62,857 nt of DNA, taken from NCBI GenBank assembly GCA_030429105.1, contig JAUIDE010000010.1:1-62857 (forward strand), given 5' to 3'. Within the stretch, counting starts at the first letter, position 1. Each line of letters starts with the position of its first letter. The position numbers and the translations under genes were made by a program. This DNA comes from Alphaproteobacteria bacterium (GTDB taxonomy: Bacteria > Pseudomonadota > Alphaproteobacteria > Rhodobacterales > Rhodobacteraceae). The notes under the pieces were generated by a model that worked only from the letters and a program-made list of their open reading frames with translations, had not been told where the DNA came from and searched no databases. Shown in pieces: positions 54,695 to 62,857 of the stretch.

Positions 54695-55444
54695 TCAGCG
54701 CAGGCCGAGCCGGGGGAGAAGCCCGCGCCGCGGCGGCGCGGGCGGGGCGAAGTCCGGCGCGCACCAGCGCCGGATGAACTCGCCGAACTCCGCGGCGAAG
54801 GCTTCGGAGAGGACGGGCGCCATCTCCTGCCGGTGGCGGCGCGGGCGGCCGACATTGAGGTTCGTTCCGGCGGCGAGCGCGGCCTTCGCCGCCGCCTCAG
54901 CATCGACGGAAAGGCCGAGCTGCGCCGCGATCCGCGCCGCCTCCCCCGCCGCGCCGAAGGCGAGCGGCTCGTAGGCGAGGGGCAGGACATTCGGCGCCGC
55001 CGCCCATTTCTGGAACTTCTCGACCTGGGCGCGGATCACCGGCGCAGTCTCCTCGATCCCGCCATAGGGGCGGGTGCGGCCGCCCCATCCGCGGCCCTGC
55101 CGCGCGGCGTCCATCATGGAGAGCGCGATGTCCCGCGGGTCGCGCGCGACGGCGTGCGCGGCGATCCAGCCCTCCTCAAGCCCGCGCAGCACGCAATCCC
55201 AGAGCCCGGAATGCGTCTTGACCGCGACGATGCGGCCCCGCGCCTCCGCCAGCGCGCGGAGCGCATCAAGCTCCCGCGGGCGGATCACCTCGACGAAGCG
55301 CCGGTCCGCGCCTTGGATAAGCGGGCGGAGGTCGACATCCTCCTGCCCCAGCCCGGCCTGCTCCAGCACGGCGGAAACAAGCCGGAAGGCGAGCGTCGAG
55401 CCCGACTTCGCCATCCCGTAGGACACATAGATCAGCGGCGTCAC
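54695..55444 (-). CDS. Sulfotransferase-like protein
   Basis: 249 residues, GTG start with AAGGAG five bases upstream. SYGMAKSGSTLAFRLV near residue 8 is the 5'-phosphosulfate-binding P-loop of PAPS-dependent sulfotransferases, and AVARDPRDIALSMM near residue 100 is the 3'-phosphate site. Acceptor unknown. It lies on the opposite strand exactly between ilvB and ilvN. Confidence 0.78.
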   Translation of the reverse strand: MTPLIYVSYGMAKSGSTLAFRLVSAVLEQAGLGQEDVDLRPLIQGADRRFVEVIRPRELDALRALAEARGRIVAVKTHSGLWDCVLRGLEEGWIAAHAVARDPRDIALSMMDAARQGRGWGGRTRPYGGIEETAPVIRAQVEKFQKWAAAPNVLPLAYEPLAFGAAGEAARIAAQLGLSVDAEAAAKAALAAGTNLNVGRPRRHRQEMAPVLSEAFAAEFGEFIRRWCAPDFAPPAPPRRGLLPRLGLR

Positions 55445-55495
55445 GCCCGCTCCTTCCCGGCCTCGCGCCGGAGCCTAGCCTGAAAGGCCAGAGAT

Positions 55496-56056
55496 ATGAA
55501 CGCCCTCTCCATCAAGAAAGGCTCTTCCCGCAAGAGCGCCTACAATCTCCGCCCCACCTTCTCCGACGTGGAGGAGCGGCACACGCTCTCGCTGATCGTG
55601 GACAACGAGGCGGGCGTCCTCGCCCGCGTCATCGGCCTCTTCTCCGGCCGCGGCTACAACATCGAGAGCCTGACCGTGGCGGAGACGGACCATCTCGGCC
55701 ACCTCTCCCGCATCACCATCGTCACCACGGGGACGCCGCAGGTGATCGAGCAGATCAAGGCGCAGCTCTCCCGCCTCGTGCCGGTCCATGAGGTTCACGA
55801 CCTCACCGTGGAGGGCGCCGCGGTGGAGCGGGAGCTCGCGCTCATCAAGGTCGGCGGGACGGGGGAGAAGCGTGTGGAGGCGATGAGGATGGCCGACGTC
55901 TTCCGCGCCAAGGTGGTGGACACGACGCTGGAGAGCTTCGTCTTCGAGCTGACCGGCGACCCGAAGAAGATCGACGCCTTCGTCGACCTCATGCGCCCGC
56001 TCGGGCTTCTCGAAGTGGCGCGGACCGGCGTGGCCGCGATGGCGCGCGGGGCCTGA
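55496..56056 (+). CDS. ilvN: Acetolactate synthase, small (regulatory) subunit
   Basis: 186 residues. N-terminal ACT domain (about 27-105, HTLSLIVDNEAGVLARVIGLFSGRGYNIESLTV), the site of valine feedback, then the second ACT-like domain with DPKKIDAFVDLMRPLGLLEVARTG. It stabilises and regulates IlvB. AAAGG upstream. Because the sulfotransferase gene intervenes on the other strand, its promoter must lie in the 51 bases between them or inside the sulfotransferase gene, or in read-through from ilvB. Confidence 0.94.
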   Translation: MNALSIKKGSSRKSAYNLRPTFSDVEERHTLSLIVDNEAGVLARVIGLFSGRGYNIESLTVAETDHLGHLSRITIVTTGTPQVIEQIKAQLSRLVPVHEVHDLTVEGAAVERELALIKVGGTGEKRVEAMRMADVFRAKVVDTTLESFVFELTGDPKKIDAFVDLMRPLGLLEVARTGVAAMARGA

Positions 56057-56074
56057 GCCCGCGCGCGCTCCGGC

Positions 56075-56500
56075 TCAGGCGAGGCTGAGCTTCACGTCGA
56101 GATTGCCGCGCGTGGCGTTGGAATAGGGGCAGACCTCGTGCGCCGCCTCGATCAGGTCCTGCGCCGCCGCTTTCTCCATGCCCGGCAGCGTGACGGCGAG
56201 CGCGACGTCTAGGCCGAAGCCGCCTTCGGAGCGCGGGCCGATGCCGACCGTCGCCTTCACCTTCGTATCGGCCGGCACGGCGATCTTCTTCTGGCTGGCG
56301 ACGAACTTCATCGCGCCGAGGAAGCAGGCGGCGTAGCCGGAGGCGAAGAGCTGCTCGGGGTTCACCCCCTCCCCGCCTGCGCCGCCGAGCGCCTTCGGCG
56401 TCACGAGCTTCGCCTCGAACGGGCCGTCGAGGGACTTCGTGTGGCCGTCGCGGCCGCCGGTCGCTTCGGAGGAGGTGGAGTAGAGAACCTGGGTGGGCAT
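56075..56500 (-). CDS. ohr: Organic hydroperoxide resistance protein (OsmC/Ohr)
   Basis: 141 residues, Ohr length. The peroxidatic Cys is in YAACFLGAM (near 60) and the resolving Cys in HEVCPYSNATRGN (near 124), with the arginine in the N-terminal LDGP region. It reduces organic peroxides using dihydrolipoamide-type thiols. AAAGGA six bases upstream supports the start at 56500; no OhrR regulator is adjacent. Confidence 0.93.
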   Translation of the reverse strand: MPTQVLYSTSSEATGGRDGHTKSLDGPFEAKLVTPKALGGAGGEGVNPEQLFASGYAACFLGAMKFVASQKKIAVPADTKVKATVGIGPRSEGGFGLDVALAVTLPGMEKAAAQDLIEAAHEVCPYSNATRGNLDVKLSLA

Positions 56501-56606
56501 GGAATGTCCTTTCCGACTCGGTGTTCGCCGCGACCTTAGCCCATCGCCGCGACGGGCGCATGTCGGCGCGCTCGACCGGGCGGCGCAGGTTGGATAGCGT
56601 CCGGCC

Positions 56607-57836
56607 ATGACCGCCCCGTTCCTCGCCCCCGACCTTCCCGGCGCCCCGCGCCCCGGCCTCTGCACCGATTGCGGCGTCTCGCGGATCGGGGACGGGAAGG
56701 CCTGCGGGCGGGCCTGCCAGTTCATCCGGCCGGATTATCCGGCGGCGGAGCGGGCGGCGCACGGGCGGGAGGCGGCGACGGAGGGGGACGAAGGGTTCTT
56801 CGGCGTGACGCAGGCGATGCTCCGCGCCCGGCTCTCGCCCGCCGCGGAGGGCGCGCAGTGGAGCGGGATCGCCTCGACCCTCGGCGCGCGGCTCTTGGAG
56901 ACGGGGGCGGTCGACGCGGTGCTCGCAGTCGCGCCCCACCCGGAGGATCGCTGGCGGCCGATGCCGGTGATCGTCACCGACCCGGCGGAGATGGCGCGGT
57001 GCCGGGGGATGCGGATGGGCTGGGCGCCGACCCTCGCGCTGCTGCCCGAGGCGGCGGCGCTTGGGTATCGGCGGATCGCGATGATCGGCATTCCCTGCCA
57101 GGTCTACGCGCTCCGGGCGCTGGAGGCGGAGTTGGGGCTGGAGCGACTCTATGTCATCGGCACGCCCTGCTCGGACAATACGACCACAGAGAATTTCCAT
57201 GAGTTCCTCGCCCTGCTCGACCCGCAGCCGGAAGGCGTCTCCTATCTCGAATTCCGGGCGGATTTCCGGGTGGAGCTTCGCTATGACGACGGGCGGAAGG
57301 GGCGGACGATCCCGTTCCTGAAGCTGCCGATCTCGAAGCTCCGGCCCGACTTCTTCCCGCTTACCTGCCGGACCTGCGTGGACTATTCCAACCGGCTCGC
57401 CGACGTCACGGTCGGCTATATGGGCGGGGACGGGGACCAGTGGCTGATCGTCCGGAACGGGCGGGGGGCGGAGATGCTCGGGCTGCTGGAGGGGCGGCTG
57501 GAGACGAAGCCGCTCACCTCCAAGGGACGGCGGAAGGGGGCGGTGGCGGGTTTCATCGCCAACACGGCGCGGGCGGCGGGGGGACTGCCGCTCCGGGCGA
57601 TGCCGGACTGGGCGCGGCCCATCGCCGCCTTCCTCCAGCCGCTGATCGGGCCGCGCGGCCTCGAATTCGCGCGGACGCGGCTGGAGATGAAGGCGGCGGA
57701 GACGGTGCTGCACCTCCGCCGGGCGCATCCGAAACGGATGAAGCACATGATCCCCGCCCATGTCTGGCGGCTTGTCGCGCCCTACGGATTGACGCCGGAA
57801 AAGGGGGAGGAGAAGGGGCCGGAAGCGGGGTCCTGA
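56607..57836 (+). CDS. FrhB/FdhB-family Fe-S flavoprotein, BciB-like
   Basis: 409 residues. An N-terminal CTDCG...CGRACQFI pattern (residues near 19-40) and later CxxC groups (TCRTCVDYSN near 255) can hold iron-sulfur clusters, and the FrhB_FdhB_C layout includes GIPCQVYALRAL and GTPCSDNTTTENF. Closest known patterns are F420-hydrogenase beta subunits and the ferredoxin-dependent divinyl reductase BciB/HCAR group. Whether it reduces divinyl chlorophyllide depends on the host being phototrophic, which the window does not show. It ends just before repeat copy 2. Confidence 0.7.
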   Translation: MTAPFLAPDLPGAPRPGLCTDCGVSRIGDGKACGRACQFIRPDYPAAERAAHGREAATEGDEGFFGVTQAMLRARLSPAAEGAQWSGIASTLGARLLETGAVDAVLAVAPHPEDRWRPMPVIVTDPAEMARCRGMRMGWAPTLALLPEAAALGYRRIAMIGIPCQVYALRALEAELGLERLYVIGTPCSDNTTTENFHEFLALLDPQPEGVSYLEFRADFRVELRYDDGRKGRTIPFLKLPISKLRPDFFPLTCRTCVDYSNRLADVTVGYMGGDGDQWLIVRNGRGAEMLGLLEGRLETKPLTSKGRRKGAVAGFIANTARAAGGLPLRAMPDWARPIAAFLQPLIGPRGLEFARTRLEMKAAETVLHLRRAHPKRMKHMIPAHVWRLVAPYGLTPEKGEEKGPEAGS

Positions 57837-57838
57837 GG

Positions 57839-57921
57839 GGCGATTTCAGGCCATAACCATGGTTATCGGCCTCGGAGCGTTGATTTTGAACGATAAAAGT
57901 CGTGATCGAATTGTTTCAGGT
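57839..57921. repeat. Interspersed intergenic repeat, copy 2
   Basis: The same element as at 3571-3652, with the exact palindrome ATAACCATGGTTAT at 57853-57866, and the same order of blocks (TGATT, GAACGAT, CGTGATCG, ATTGTTTCAG). It lies between the FrhB-like stop and scpA, which converge. Confidence 0.75.
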
Positions 57922-57954
57922 GCACGAAGCGGCGCAGGGCGCTTCGTTCGGCGA

Positions 57955-57977
57955 GGCCCCGGCTCAGGGCCGGGGCC
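57955..57977 (-). terminator. GC hairpin downstream of scpA
   Basis: GGCCCCGG (57955-57962) pairs with CCGGGGCC (57970-57977), seven-base loop, 19 bases after the scpA stop on the minus strand. A shorter CGAAGCG/CGCTTCG stem precedes it (about 57925-57948). No T-tract. Confidence 0.4.
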
Positions 57978-57995
57978 ACGGTGAGAGAGGGCGGC

Positions 57996-60125
57996 TCAGC
58001 GCCGCCCGATGAGGCCCAGAATCTCCTTCGCCGCGGCGGGGATGTTGGTGCCGGGGCCGAAGATCGCGGCGACGCCGGCGTCCTTCAGGAACTGGTAGTC
58101 CTGGCTCGGGATCACGCCGCCGCAGATGACGATGACGTCATCCGCCCCCGCCGCCCGCAGCGCCTCCACCAGCTTCGGCGCCAGCGTCTTGTGCCCCGCC
58201 GCCTGGGAGGAGATGCCGACGACGTGGACGTCGTTGTCGATCGCGTCCTGCGCCGCTTCTTCCGGCGTCTGGAAGAGGGGGCCGACATCGACGTCGAAGC
58301 CGATATCGGCGAAGGCGGTGGCGATGACCTTGGCGCCGCGGTCATGCCCGTCCTGCCCCATCTTGACGACCATCATGCGGGGGCGTCGCCCCTCCCGCTC
58401 CGCGAAGCTTTCCACGTCCCGCTGGATCGCGGCGAAGCCCTCGTCGCCCTCATAGGCGGCGCCGTAGACGCCGGCGAGGGTCTTCACCTCGGCGCGGTGG
58501 CGGCCGAAGGCGCGCTCCATCGCGTCTGACATTTCGCCGACCGTCGCGCGCGCCTTCGCCGCCTCGACGGCGAGGGCGAGAAGGTTGCCCGTCCCCTCCT
58601 TCGCGCCCCGCTCCAGCGCGGCGAGCGCGGCCTCGCAGGCCGCCCCGTCCCGGCTTTCCTTCACGCGGGCGAGGCGGGCGATCTGCGATTCGCGGACCGC
58701 CGTATTGTCGATGTCCCGGATCTCGATCGGGTCTTCCTTGGCGAGGCGATACTTGTTGACGCCGACGATCACCTCCTCGCCCCGGTCCACGGCCGCCTGC
58801 CGCTTCGCCGCGCTCTCCTCGATCCGGAGTTTCGGCATGCCGGAGGCGACCGCCTTCGTCATGCCGCCCATTTCGTCCACCTCCTCGATGATCTTCCAGG
58901 CGGCCTCGGCCAGCTCCGCCGTCAGCGCCTCGACGTAATAGGAGCCGGCGAGCGGATCGACGACCTTCGTCACCCCCGTCTCGTGCTGGAGGATGAGCTG
59001 CGTGTTCCGCGCGATGCGGGCGGAAAACTCGGTCGGCAGCGCCAGCGCCTCGTCGAAGGAATTGGTGTGGAGCGACTGCGTGCCGCCGAGCACGGCGGCG
59101 AGCGCCTCATAGGCGGTGCGCACGACGTTGTTGTAGGGGTCCTGCTCCTGCAGGCTCACGCCCGAGGTCTGGCAATGGGTGCGGAGCATCTTGGAGCTTT
59201 CCTTCTTCGCCCCGAAGCCCTCCATGATCCGGTGCCAGAGGAAACGCGCGGCGCGGAGCTTCGCGGCCTCCATGAAGACGTTCATGCCGATGGCGAAGAA
59301 GAAGGAGAGGCGGCCGGCGAAGGCGTCCACGTCCAGCCCCGCCTCGATGGCGGCCTTCACGTATTCCTTGCCGTCGGCCAGCGTGAAGGCGAGCTCCTGC
59401 ACGAGGTTCGCCCCCGCCTCCTGCATGTGGTAGCCGGAGATCGAGATCGAATTGTATTTCGGCATGTTGGCGGCGGTGTAGCCGATGATGTCGGAGACGA
59501 TGCGCATGCTCGGCTCCGGCGGATAGATATAGGTGTTGCGGACCATGAACTCCTTGAGGATGTCGTTCTGGATGGTCCCCGACAGCTCCTCCAGCTTCGC
59601 GCCCTGTTCGAGCCCGGCGACGATGAAGGAGGCGAGGACGGGGATGACCGCGCCGTTCATCGTCATGGAGACGGACATTTCCTTCAGCGGAATGCCGTCG
59701 AAGAGGATCTTCATGTCCTCCACCGAGTCGATGGCGACGCCGGCCTTGCCGACATCGCCGATCACCCGCGGATGGTCGCTGTCATAGCCGCGATGCGTGG
59801 CAAGATCGAAGGCGACCGAAAGCCCCTTCTGCCCCGCCGCCAGCGCCTTCCGGTAGAAGGCGTTCGATTCCTCGGCCGTGGAGAAGCCGGCATATTGCCG
59901 GATCGTCCAGGGCCTTCCCGCATACATCGTCGCCTTCGGGCCGCGCACGAAGGGCGCGAGGCCGGGGAGGGAGCCGAGATGGGCGAGCCCTTCGAGATCG
60001 GCCTCGGTGTAGAGCGGCTTCACCGGGATGCCTTCGGGCGTCTCCCAGACGAGCGTCTCCGGGCTCCGCTTCAGCTCCTTCTCTGCGAGGGCGGACCAGG
60101 CTTCGGGATGGGGTTTCGTGCTCAT
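57996..60125 (-). CDS. scpA: Methylmalonyl-CoA mutase, homodimeric type
   Basis: 709 residues. Catalytic barrel (about 40-560) with [14 protein letters not shown] and the substrate arginine/tyrosine region, then the B12-binding domain (about 580-709) with DGHDRGAKV (the cobalt-ligand histidine), SQAAGHKTL and VICGGVIP. It interconverts methylmalonyl-CoA and succinyl-CoA, needing adenosylcobalamin. GAGGAG five bases upstream supports the start at 60125. Ethylmalonyl or propionate-pathway partners are not in the window. Confidence 0.95.
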   Translation of the reverse strand: MSTKPHPEAWSALAEKELKRSPETLVWETPEGIPVKPLYTEADLEGLAHLGSLPGLAPFVRGPKATMYAGRPWTIRQYAGFSTAEESNAFYRKALAAGQKGLSVAFDLATHRGYDSDHPRVIGDVGKAGVAIDSVEDMKILFDGIPLKEMSVSMTMNGAVIPVLASFIVAGLEQGAKLEELSGTIQNDILKEFMVRNTYIYPPEPSMRIVSDIIGYTAANMPKYNSISISGYHMQEAGANLVQELAFTLADGKEYVKAAIEAGLDVDAFAGRLSFFFAIGMNVFMEAAKLRAARFLWHRIMEGFGAKKESSKMLRTHCQTSGVSLQEQDPYNNVVRTAYEALAAVLGGTQSLHTNSFDEALALPTEFSARIARNTQLILQHETGVTKVVDPLAGSYYVEALTAELAEAAWKIIEEVDEMGGMTKAVASGMPKLRIEESAAKRQAAVDRGEEVIVGVNKYRLAKEDPIEIRDIDNTAVRESQIARLARVKESRDGAACEAALAALERGAKEGTGNLLALAVEAAKARATVGEMSDAMERAFGRHRAEVKTLAGVYGAAYEGDEGFAAIQRDVESFAEREGRRPRMMVVKMGQDGHDRGAKVIATAFADIGFDVDVGPLFQTPEEAAQDAIDNDVHVVGISSQAAGHKTLAPKLVEALRAAGADDVIVICGGVIPSQDYQFLKDAGVAAIFGPGTNIPAAAKEILGLIGRR

Positions 60126-60304
60126 GTCTTCTCCTCGCCGCTGGCGGTCGGGCGCGCGCGGCCCTTCATTCCGGGGGAGCCGCCGGGGGAGGGCCGCGGC
60201 GGCTCGCGCCCGAATAGGGCTGTAGTCCAAGGAAGGGCTTCAGGGAAGGCGGCAAGACGCCGGCGCCCCTCGCGCGGGGCCGGAAAGGGCCGGGGCGCGG
60301 CCGC

Positions 60305-60763
60305 TCAGGCGCGGCCGGGGAAATGCGCGCGCGCCTGGTCCCGCGGATGCATCGCGCGCGGGCGCTGGGGCGGGACGGGGCGGCGGACCTCGTCCGTCGG
60401 CCCCGCCGGGTCGAGCGGCGGGGCGCCGGCGGCGAGGGAATCGAGCAGGGCGGAGAGATCCTCGACATGGCGGGCGACGACATGCGTCACCGCCCCTTCC
60501 CGCTGGATGCGGCCGGTGACGCGCAGGAGCCGCCCCGCGATCACCTGCCGCCGGTAGGCCTCGTAGACCTGCGCCCAGACCACGACATTGACGACCCCGG
60601 TCTCGTCCTCCAGCGTCACGAAGATGACGCCCTTCGCCGTGCCCGGCCGCTGCCGCACGAGGACGAGCCCGGCGACGGCGACGAGCGCGCCGTTCGGCGG
60701 CAGGTCGAGATCGGCGGCGCGGAGGCAGGACGGGGGGCGGGGCCAGTGCATGGAGGGAAACAT
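60305..60763 (-). pseudogene. C-terminal fragment of error-prone polymerase DnaE2 (OB-fold), truncated
   Basis: 152 codons from the ATG at 60763 or 148 from 60751. From about residue 30 it matches the extreme C-terminus of DnaE2: VAGLVLVRQRPGTAKGVIFV, then TLEDETGVVNVVVW, the OB-fold that binds single-stranded DNA, then HVVARHVEDLSALL and the HPRDQ tail. The about 1000 upstream residues (PHP, polymerase, helix-hairpin-helix) are missing and the sequence before residue 30 is unrelated. It may be a decayed imuAB-dnaE2 cassette remnant, or a stand-alone OB protein. A LexA-like box overlaps its start. Confidence 0.65.
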
Positions 60764-60772
60764 AGCATGAAC
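60758..60772 (-). promoter_or_regulatory. LexA-like (SOS) box next to the DnaE2 fragment
   Basis: GTTCATGCTATGTTT on the minus strand is GTTC-N7-GTTT, one base off the GTTC-N7-GTTC box of alphaproteobacterial LexA. It overlaps the first codons of the fragment, an odd place for an operator unless a cassette has been deleted internally. By chance one-off matches occur often, so the weight comes from context. Confidence 0.4.
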
Positions 60773-61106
60773 ATTGCGGCGGGGAAGGCCGGTTCGTCTC
60801 TCTTGTTCGGAGCCATCGTCGTGCGGGCATCGCTGCAGGTTCGGGACCACGACTTCGATCAGCGGTCTTCCGGGGGAAGGTCGCAGAGGCCGTTCGGGCG
60901 GAGCCCCTGCGGAGGCCGAAAGGCGCCAAGCCTTCCCGAAGGTCGAAGATCGGGCCGCGGTCGTCGCGGCGAGCGCGGACCCGCGGTCGCCGGGGGGCGA
61001 CGACCGCGGGCCGATCTGACGCGGGTCAGATCGGCCGGGCGCTTGCGACGCAGGGCGCATCCCGACCCGACCGATGCGCGCCCGGCGAACTCAGAGGGTC
61101 ACGCCC
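60764..61106. other. Structured intergenic region upstream of the LhgO-like gene
   Basis: 343 bases with no credible gene. The right part carries CCGCGGTCG at 60955-60963 and 60981-60989, both complementary to CGACCGCGG at 61001-61009, then a perfect 12-bp stem (61009-61020/61025-61036). The left part may be a remnant of the DnaE2 locus. Confidence 0.5.
60981..61036 (+). promoter_or_regulatory. Two tandem perfect hairpins in the LhgO-like leader
   Basis: Stem 1: 60981-60989 with 61001-61009 (9 bp, with an alternative partner at 60955-60963). Stem 2: GGCCGATCTGAC (61009-61020), loop GCGG, then its exact complement (61025-61036), 12 bp. They share base 61009, so they stack or compete. Start of the next gene is 70 bases further. 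Could be a leader RNA or a terminator for the upstream strand. Confidence 0.45.
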
Positions 61107-62198
61107 GTGGATGAGATCGAAACCCTCGTCATCGGGGCCGGTGTCGTCGGCCTCGCCCTCGCCGCCGCGCTCGCAGCAAAGGGGCGGGAGGTGCTGATCT
61201 GCGAGGCCGAAGAGGCGTTCGGAACCGGCATCTCCTCACGCAATTCCGAAGTGATCCACGCCGGCATCTACTACCCCGCCGGCAGCCTGAAGGCGCGGCT
61301 CTGCGTCGAGGGGCGGCGGCGGCTTTATGAGTGGTGCGCCGCGCACGGCGTCGCCGCGAGGAAGCTCGGCAAGCTCATCGTCGCCGCCGAACCCTCGGAA
61401 CTGGAGGGGCTCGACGCGCTCGCCGCGAGGGCGGCGGCGAACGGGGTGGAGGGGATGCGCCGCCTCTCGGGCGCGGAGGCGCGGGCGCTGGAGCCGGCGC
61501 TCCGGGCCGAGGGCGCGCTCCTCTCGCCCGAGACGGGGATCGTGGATTCGCACGGGTTCATGCTCTCCCTCCTCGGCGCGGCGGAGGAGAGGGGGGCGAT
61601 GCTGGCGCTCGGCGCGCCCGCCCTCTCCCTCGCGCCGCAGGAGGGCGGCTTCCTCGTCGAGGTCGGGGGCGCGGAGCCGATGCGGCTCCTCGCGCGGGAG
61701 GTCGTGAACGCCGCCGGCCTCGCCGCGCCGCGCCTTGCGCCCGGCGGCTCCGGGCCGGCGATGCTGATGGCGAAGGGCAGCTATTTCCGGCTCGAGGGGC
61801 GCGCCCCCTTCTCCCGCCTCATATACCCTGCGCCGGTGGTCGGCGGGCTCGGCGTCCACCTCACGCTCGACATGGGCGGGCAGGCGCGGTTCGGGCCCGA
61901 TGTGGAATGGATCGAGCGGGAGGATTACGCGGTCGACCCGGCGCGGGGCGAAAGCTTCTACGCCGCGATCCGCCGCTACTGGCCCGGCCTGCCGGACGGC
62001 GCGCTGAAGCCGGATTACGCCGGCATCCGCCCGAAGCTCGCGGGGCCGGAGGCGGGCGGGGCCGCGGATTTCCGCATCGACGGGCCGGAGGCGCACGGGC
62101 TCCCCGGCTATCTCGGCCTCTACGGGATCGAGAGCCCGGGCCTCACCTCCGCGCTCGCCATCGCGGAGGAGGGGGCGGCGCGGCTCATGCGGCGTTGA
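61107..62198 (+). CDS. FAD-dependent oxidoreductase, L-2-hydroxyglutarate oxidase-like
   Basis: 363 residues from GTG at 61107. DAO-type FAD motif [19 protein letters not shown] (residue 7), then [27 protein letters not shown] (near 45), typical of LhgO/L2HGDH, and a C-terminal [15 protein letters not shown]. It oxidises a 2-hydroxy acid with electron transfer to the membrane quinone pool. The ribosome site is weak. Overlaps the DUF547 stop by 14 bases at its end. Confidence 0.85.
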   Translation: MDEIETLVIGAGVVGLALAAALAAKGREVLICEAEEAFGTGISSRNSEVIHAGIYYPAGSLKARLCVEGRRRLYEWCAAHGVAARKLGKLIVAAEPSELEGLDALAARAAANGVEGMRRLSGAEARALEPALRAEGALLSPETGIVDSHGFMLSLLGAAEERGAMLALGAPALSLAPQEGGFLVEVGGAEPMRLLAREVVNAAGLAAPRLAPGGSGPAMLMAKGSYFRLEGRAPFSRLIYPAPVVGGLGVHLTLDMGGQARFGPDVEWIEREDYAVDPARGESFYAAIRRYWPGLPDGALKPDYAGIRPKLAGPEAGGAADFRIDGPEAHGLPGYLGLYGIESPGLTSALAIAEEGAARLMRR

Positions 62199-62857
62199 TC
62201 GACCAGTCGTATTCGCTCCCGGCGATGCGGGAGACGCCTTCGAGCGCGGCGGCGAGGGGCGGCTCCGCGTGGGCGCGGAGATGGGCGATGACGCCGGCGT
62301 CGGTTCCCCCGAAATCCTCCTCGAACCAGTCGTAGATCTTCGAGACGACGAGGCGCCCGCCCTCAACCCCCGCGCCCCGCGGATGATTGACGAAGGCGCG
62401 CGCGGCGGCGTCGAGCGCGCCGTCGAGCCCCTCCGCCCGCCACGGCGCGGCGCCGAGATCGGGGCAGCCGAGCGCGGCGCAGTTCACCGCATAATGCACC
62501 CGCGCATCGCCCCAGACCGGGCGGAGGATGCCGTGCTCCAGATCGTCGAGCGAGAGCGCCTCGCCGCCCACCGTGAGCCGCGCCTCCCGCCAGGGACCGG
62601 GCGAGAAGAGGGAGCCGCCAATATCCCTTATGCTCCCGACCGGCCAGGCTTCGAGGATGAGGGCGACCGTCTCCGCATTATAGAGATTGCACCAGAAGGC
62701 GAAGGCGGCGGGTCGGGAGAGGGCGGCCGGCTCCACGGCCTCCATCGCGCCGATCCAGTCGCGGAGCGGCCCGAGCGCGCCGGCCGCCTTCGCGCCGGCA
62801 TAGTCCACGCGCGCCACGCCGTCCGCGCCCGGCCGGCGCCAGCGCGCGAGGAACTCG
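62185..62857 (-). CDS. DUF547 domain protein, N-terminus beyond the right edge
   Basis: The open frame continues to the window edge, so at least 224 residues are seen. DUF547 features: [15 protein letters not shown] near the visible residue 55, [12 protein letters not shown] and [15 protein letters not shown], with cysteines in the latter, and the tail FEEDFGG. Function unknown. The signal peptide, if any, is outside. Converges with the LhgO-like gene. Confidence 0.85.
   Translation of the reverse strand, partial: EFLARWRRPGADGVARVDYAGAKAAGALGPLRDWIGAMEAVEPAALSRPAAFAFWCNLYNAETVALILEAWPVGSIRDIGGSLFSPGPWREARLTVGGEALSLDDLEHGILRPVWGDARVHYAVNCAALGCPDLGAAPWRAEGLDGALDAAARAFVNHPRGAGVEGGRLVVSKIYDWFEEDFGGTDAGVIAHLRAHAEPPLAAALEGVSRIAGSEYDWSINAA

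Overview
The window is about 63 kb of very GC-rich bacterial DNA (roughly 70% by eye) carrying tightly packed, mostly chromosomal genes. The gene set points to a Rhodobacterales-like alphaproteobacterium: RluD divergent from a DUF6476-type membrane protein, RpoH with the RpoH box, VPLPA-CTERM and RTX secreted proteins, a RibBX-type riboflavin enzyme, a CaiD-like crotonase operon and a homodimer-type methylmalonyl-CoA mutase. This placement is inference from gene content; no rRNA or tRNA gene is present to test it.

Layout. 1-3568 (+): tail of an acyl-CoA dehydrogenase, an NDP-forming acyl-CoA synthetase, a DJ-1/PfpI protein and a CaiD-like crotonase, joined by start/stop overlaps. 3569-3893: convergent gap with an interspersed repeat and strong hairpins. 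3894-7602 (-): enolase-superfamily enzyme, GMC oxidoreductase and alpha/beta hydrolase operon. 7681-9153 (-): small membrane protein and Mrp/ApbC. 9332-15222 (+) and 15244-20239 (-): two complete, convergent peptide-type ABC transporter operons. 20429-25373: dabB-dabA inorganic-carbon transport genes with a divergent LysR regulator. 25380-29161: TfoX-like protein, CtaA, RibBX, RibH, NusB. 29224-30687: a lower-GC islet with two orphan genes. 30877-31841: rsfS and rlmH. 31850-40446: a cluster of secreted proteins (RTX metalloprotease, VPLPA-CTERM protein, tail-collar protein, two related RTX proteins) interleaved with radC, rpoH, rluD and a DUF6476 gene. 40557-43644: pgl, zwf and a DMT exporter. 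43738-45189: secreted PepSY-like protein and ilvC. 45491-50193: nuclease and an RND efflux pair. 50306-52509: miaA, DUF488 and a CmcJ/NvfI-type protein. 52739-56056: ilvB with its leader, a sulfotransferase, and ilvN. 56075-60125: ohr, an FrhB/BciB-like reductase and scpA. 60305-62857: an error-prone polymerase (DnaE2) tail fragment, an LhgO-like oxidoreductase and a DUF547 protein running off the edge.

The genes of one pathway are spread out: valine/leucine/isoleucine synthesis uses ilvC (44.2 kb) and ilvB/ilvN (53-56 kb). The ilvB transcript starts with a short leader peptide holding Leu-Leu-Val-Ile codons, followed by a textbook intrinsic terminator and a mutually exclusive antiterminator pairing, which is the clearest regulatory system in the window. 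Other notable signals are an intergenic repeat with an exact 14-bp palindrome found twice at convergent gene ends, a newly noticed sequence module shared three times by two neighbouring RTX proteins, a DnaE2 OB-fold remnant next to a LexA-like box, a heat-shock-type promoter in front of rpoH, and a dyad in the dabB/LysR promoter region. No CRISPR array, intact insertion sequence, rRNA or tRNA was found.
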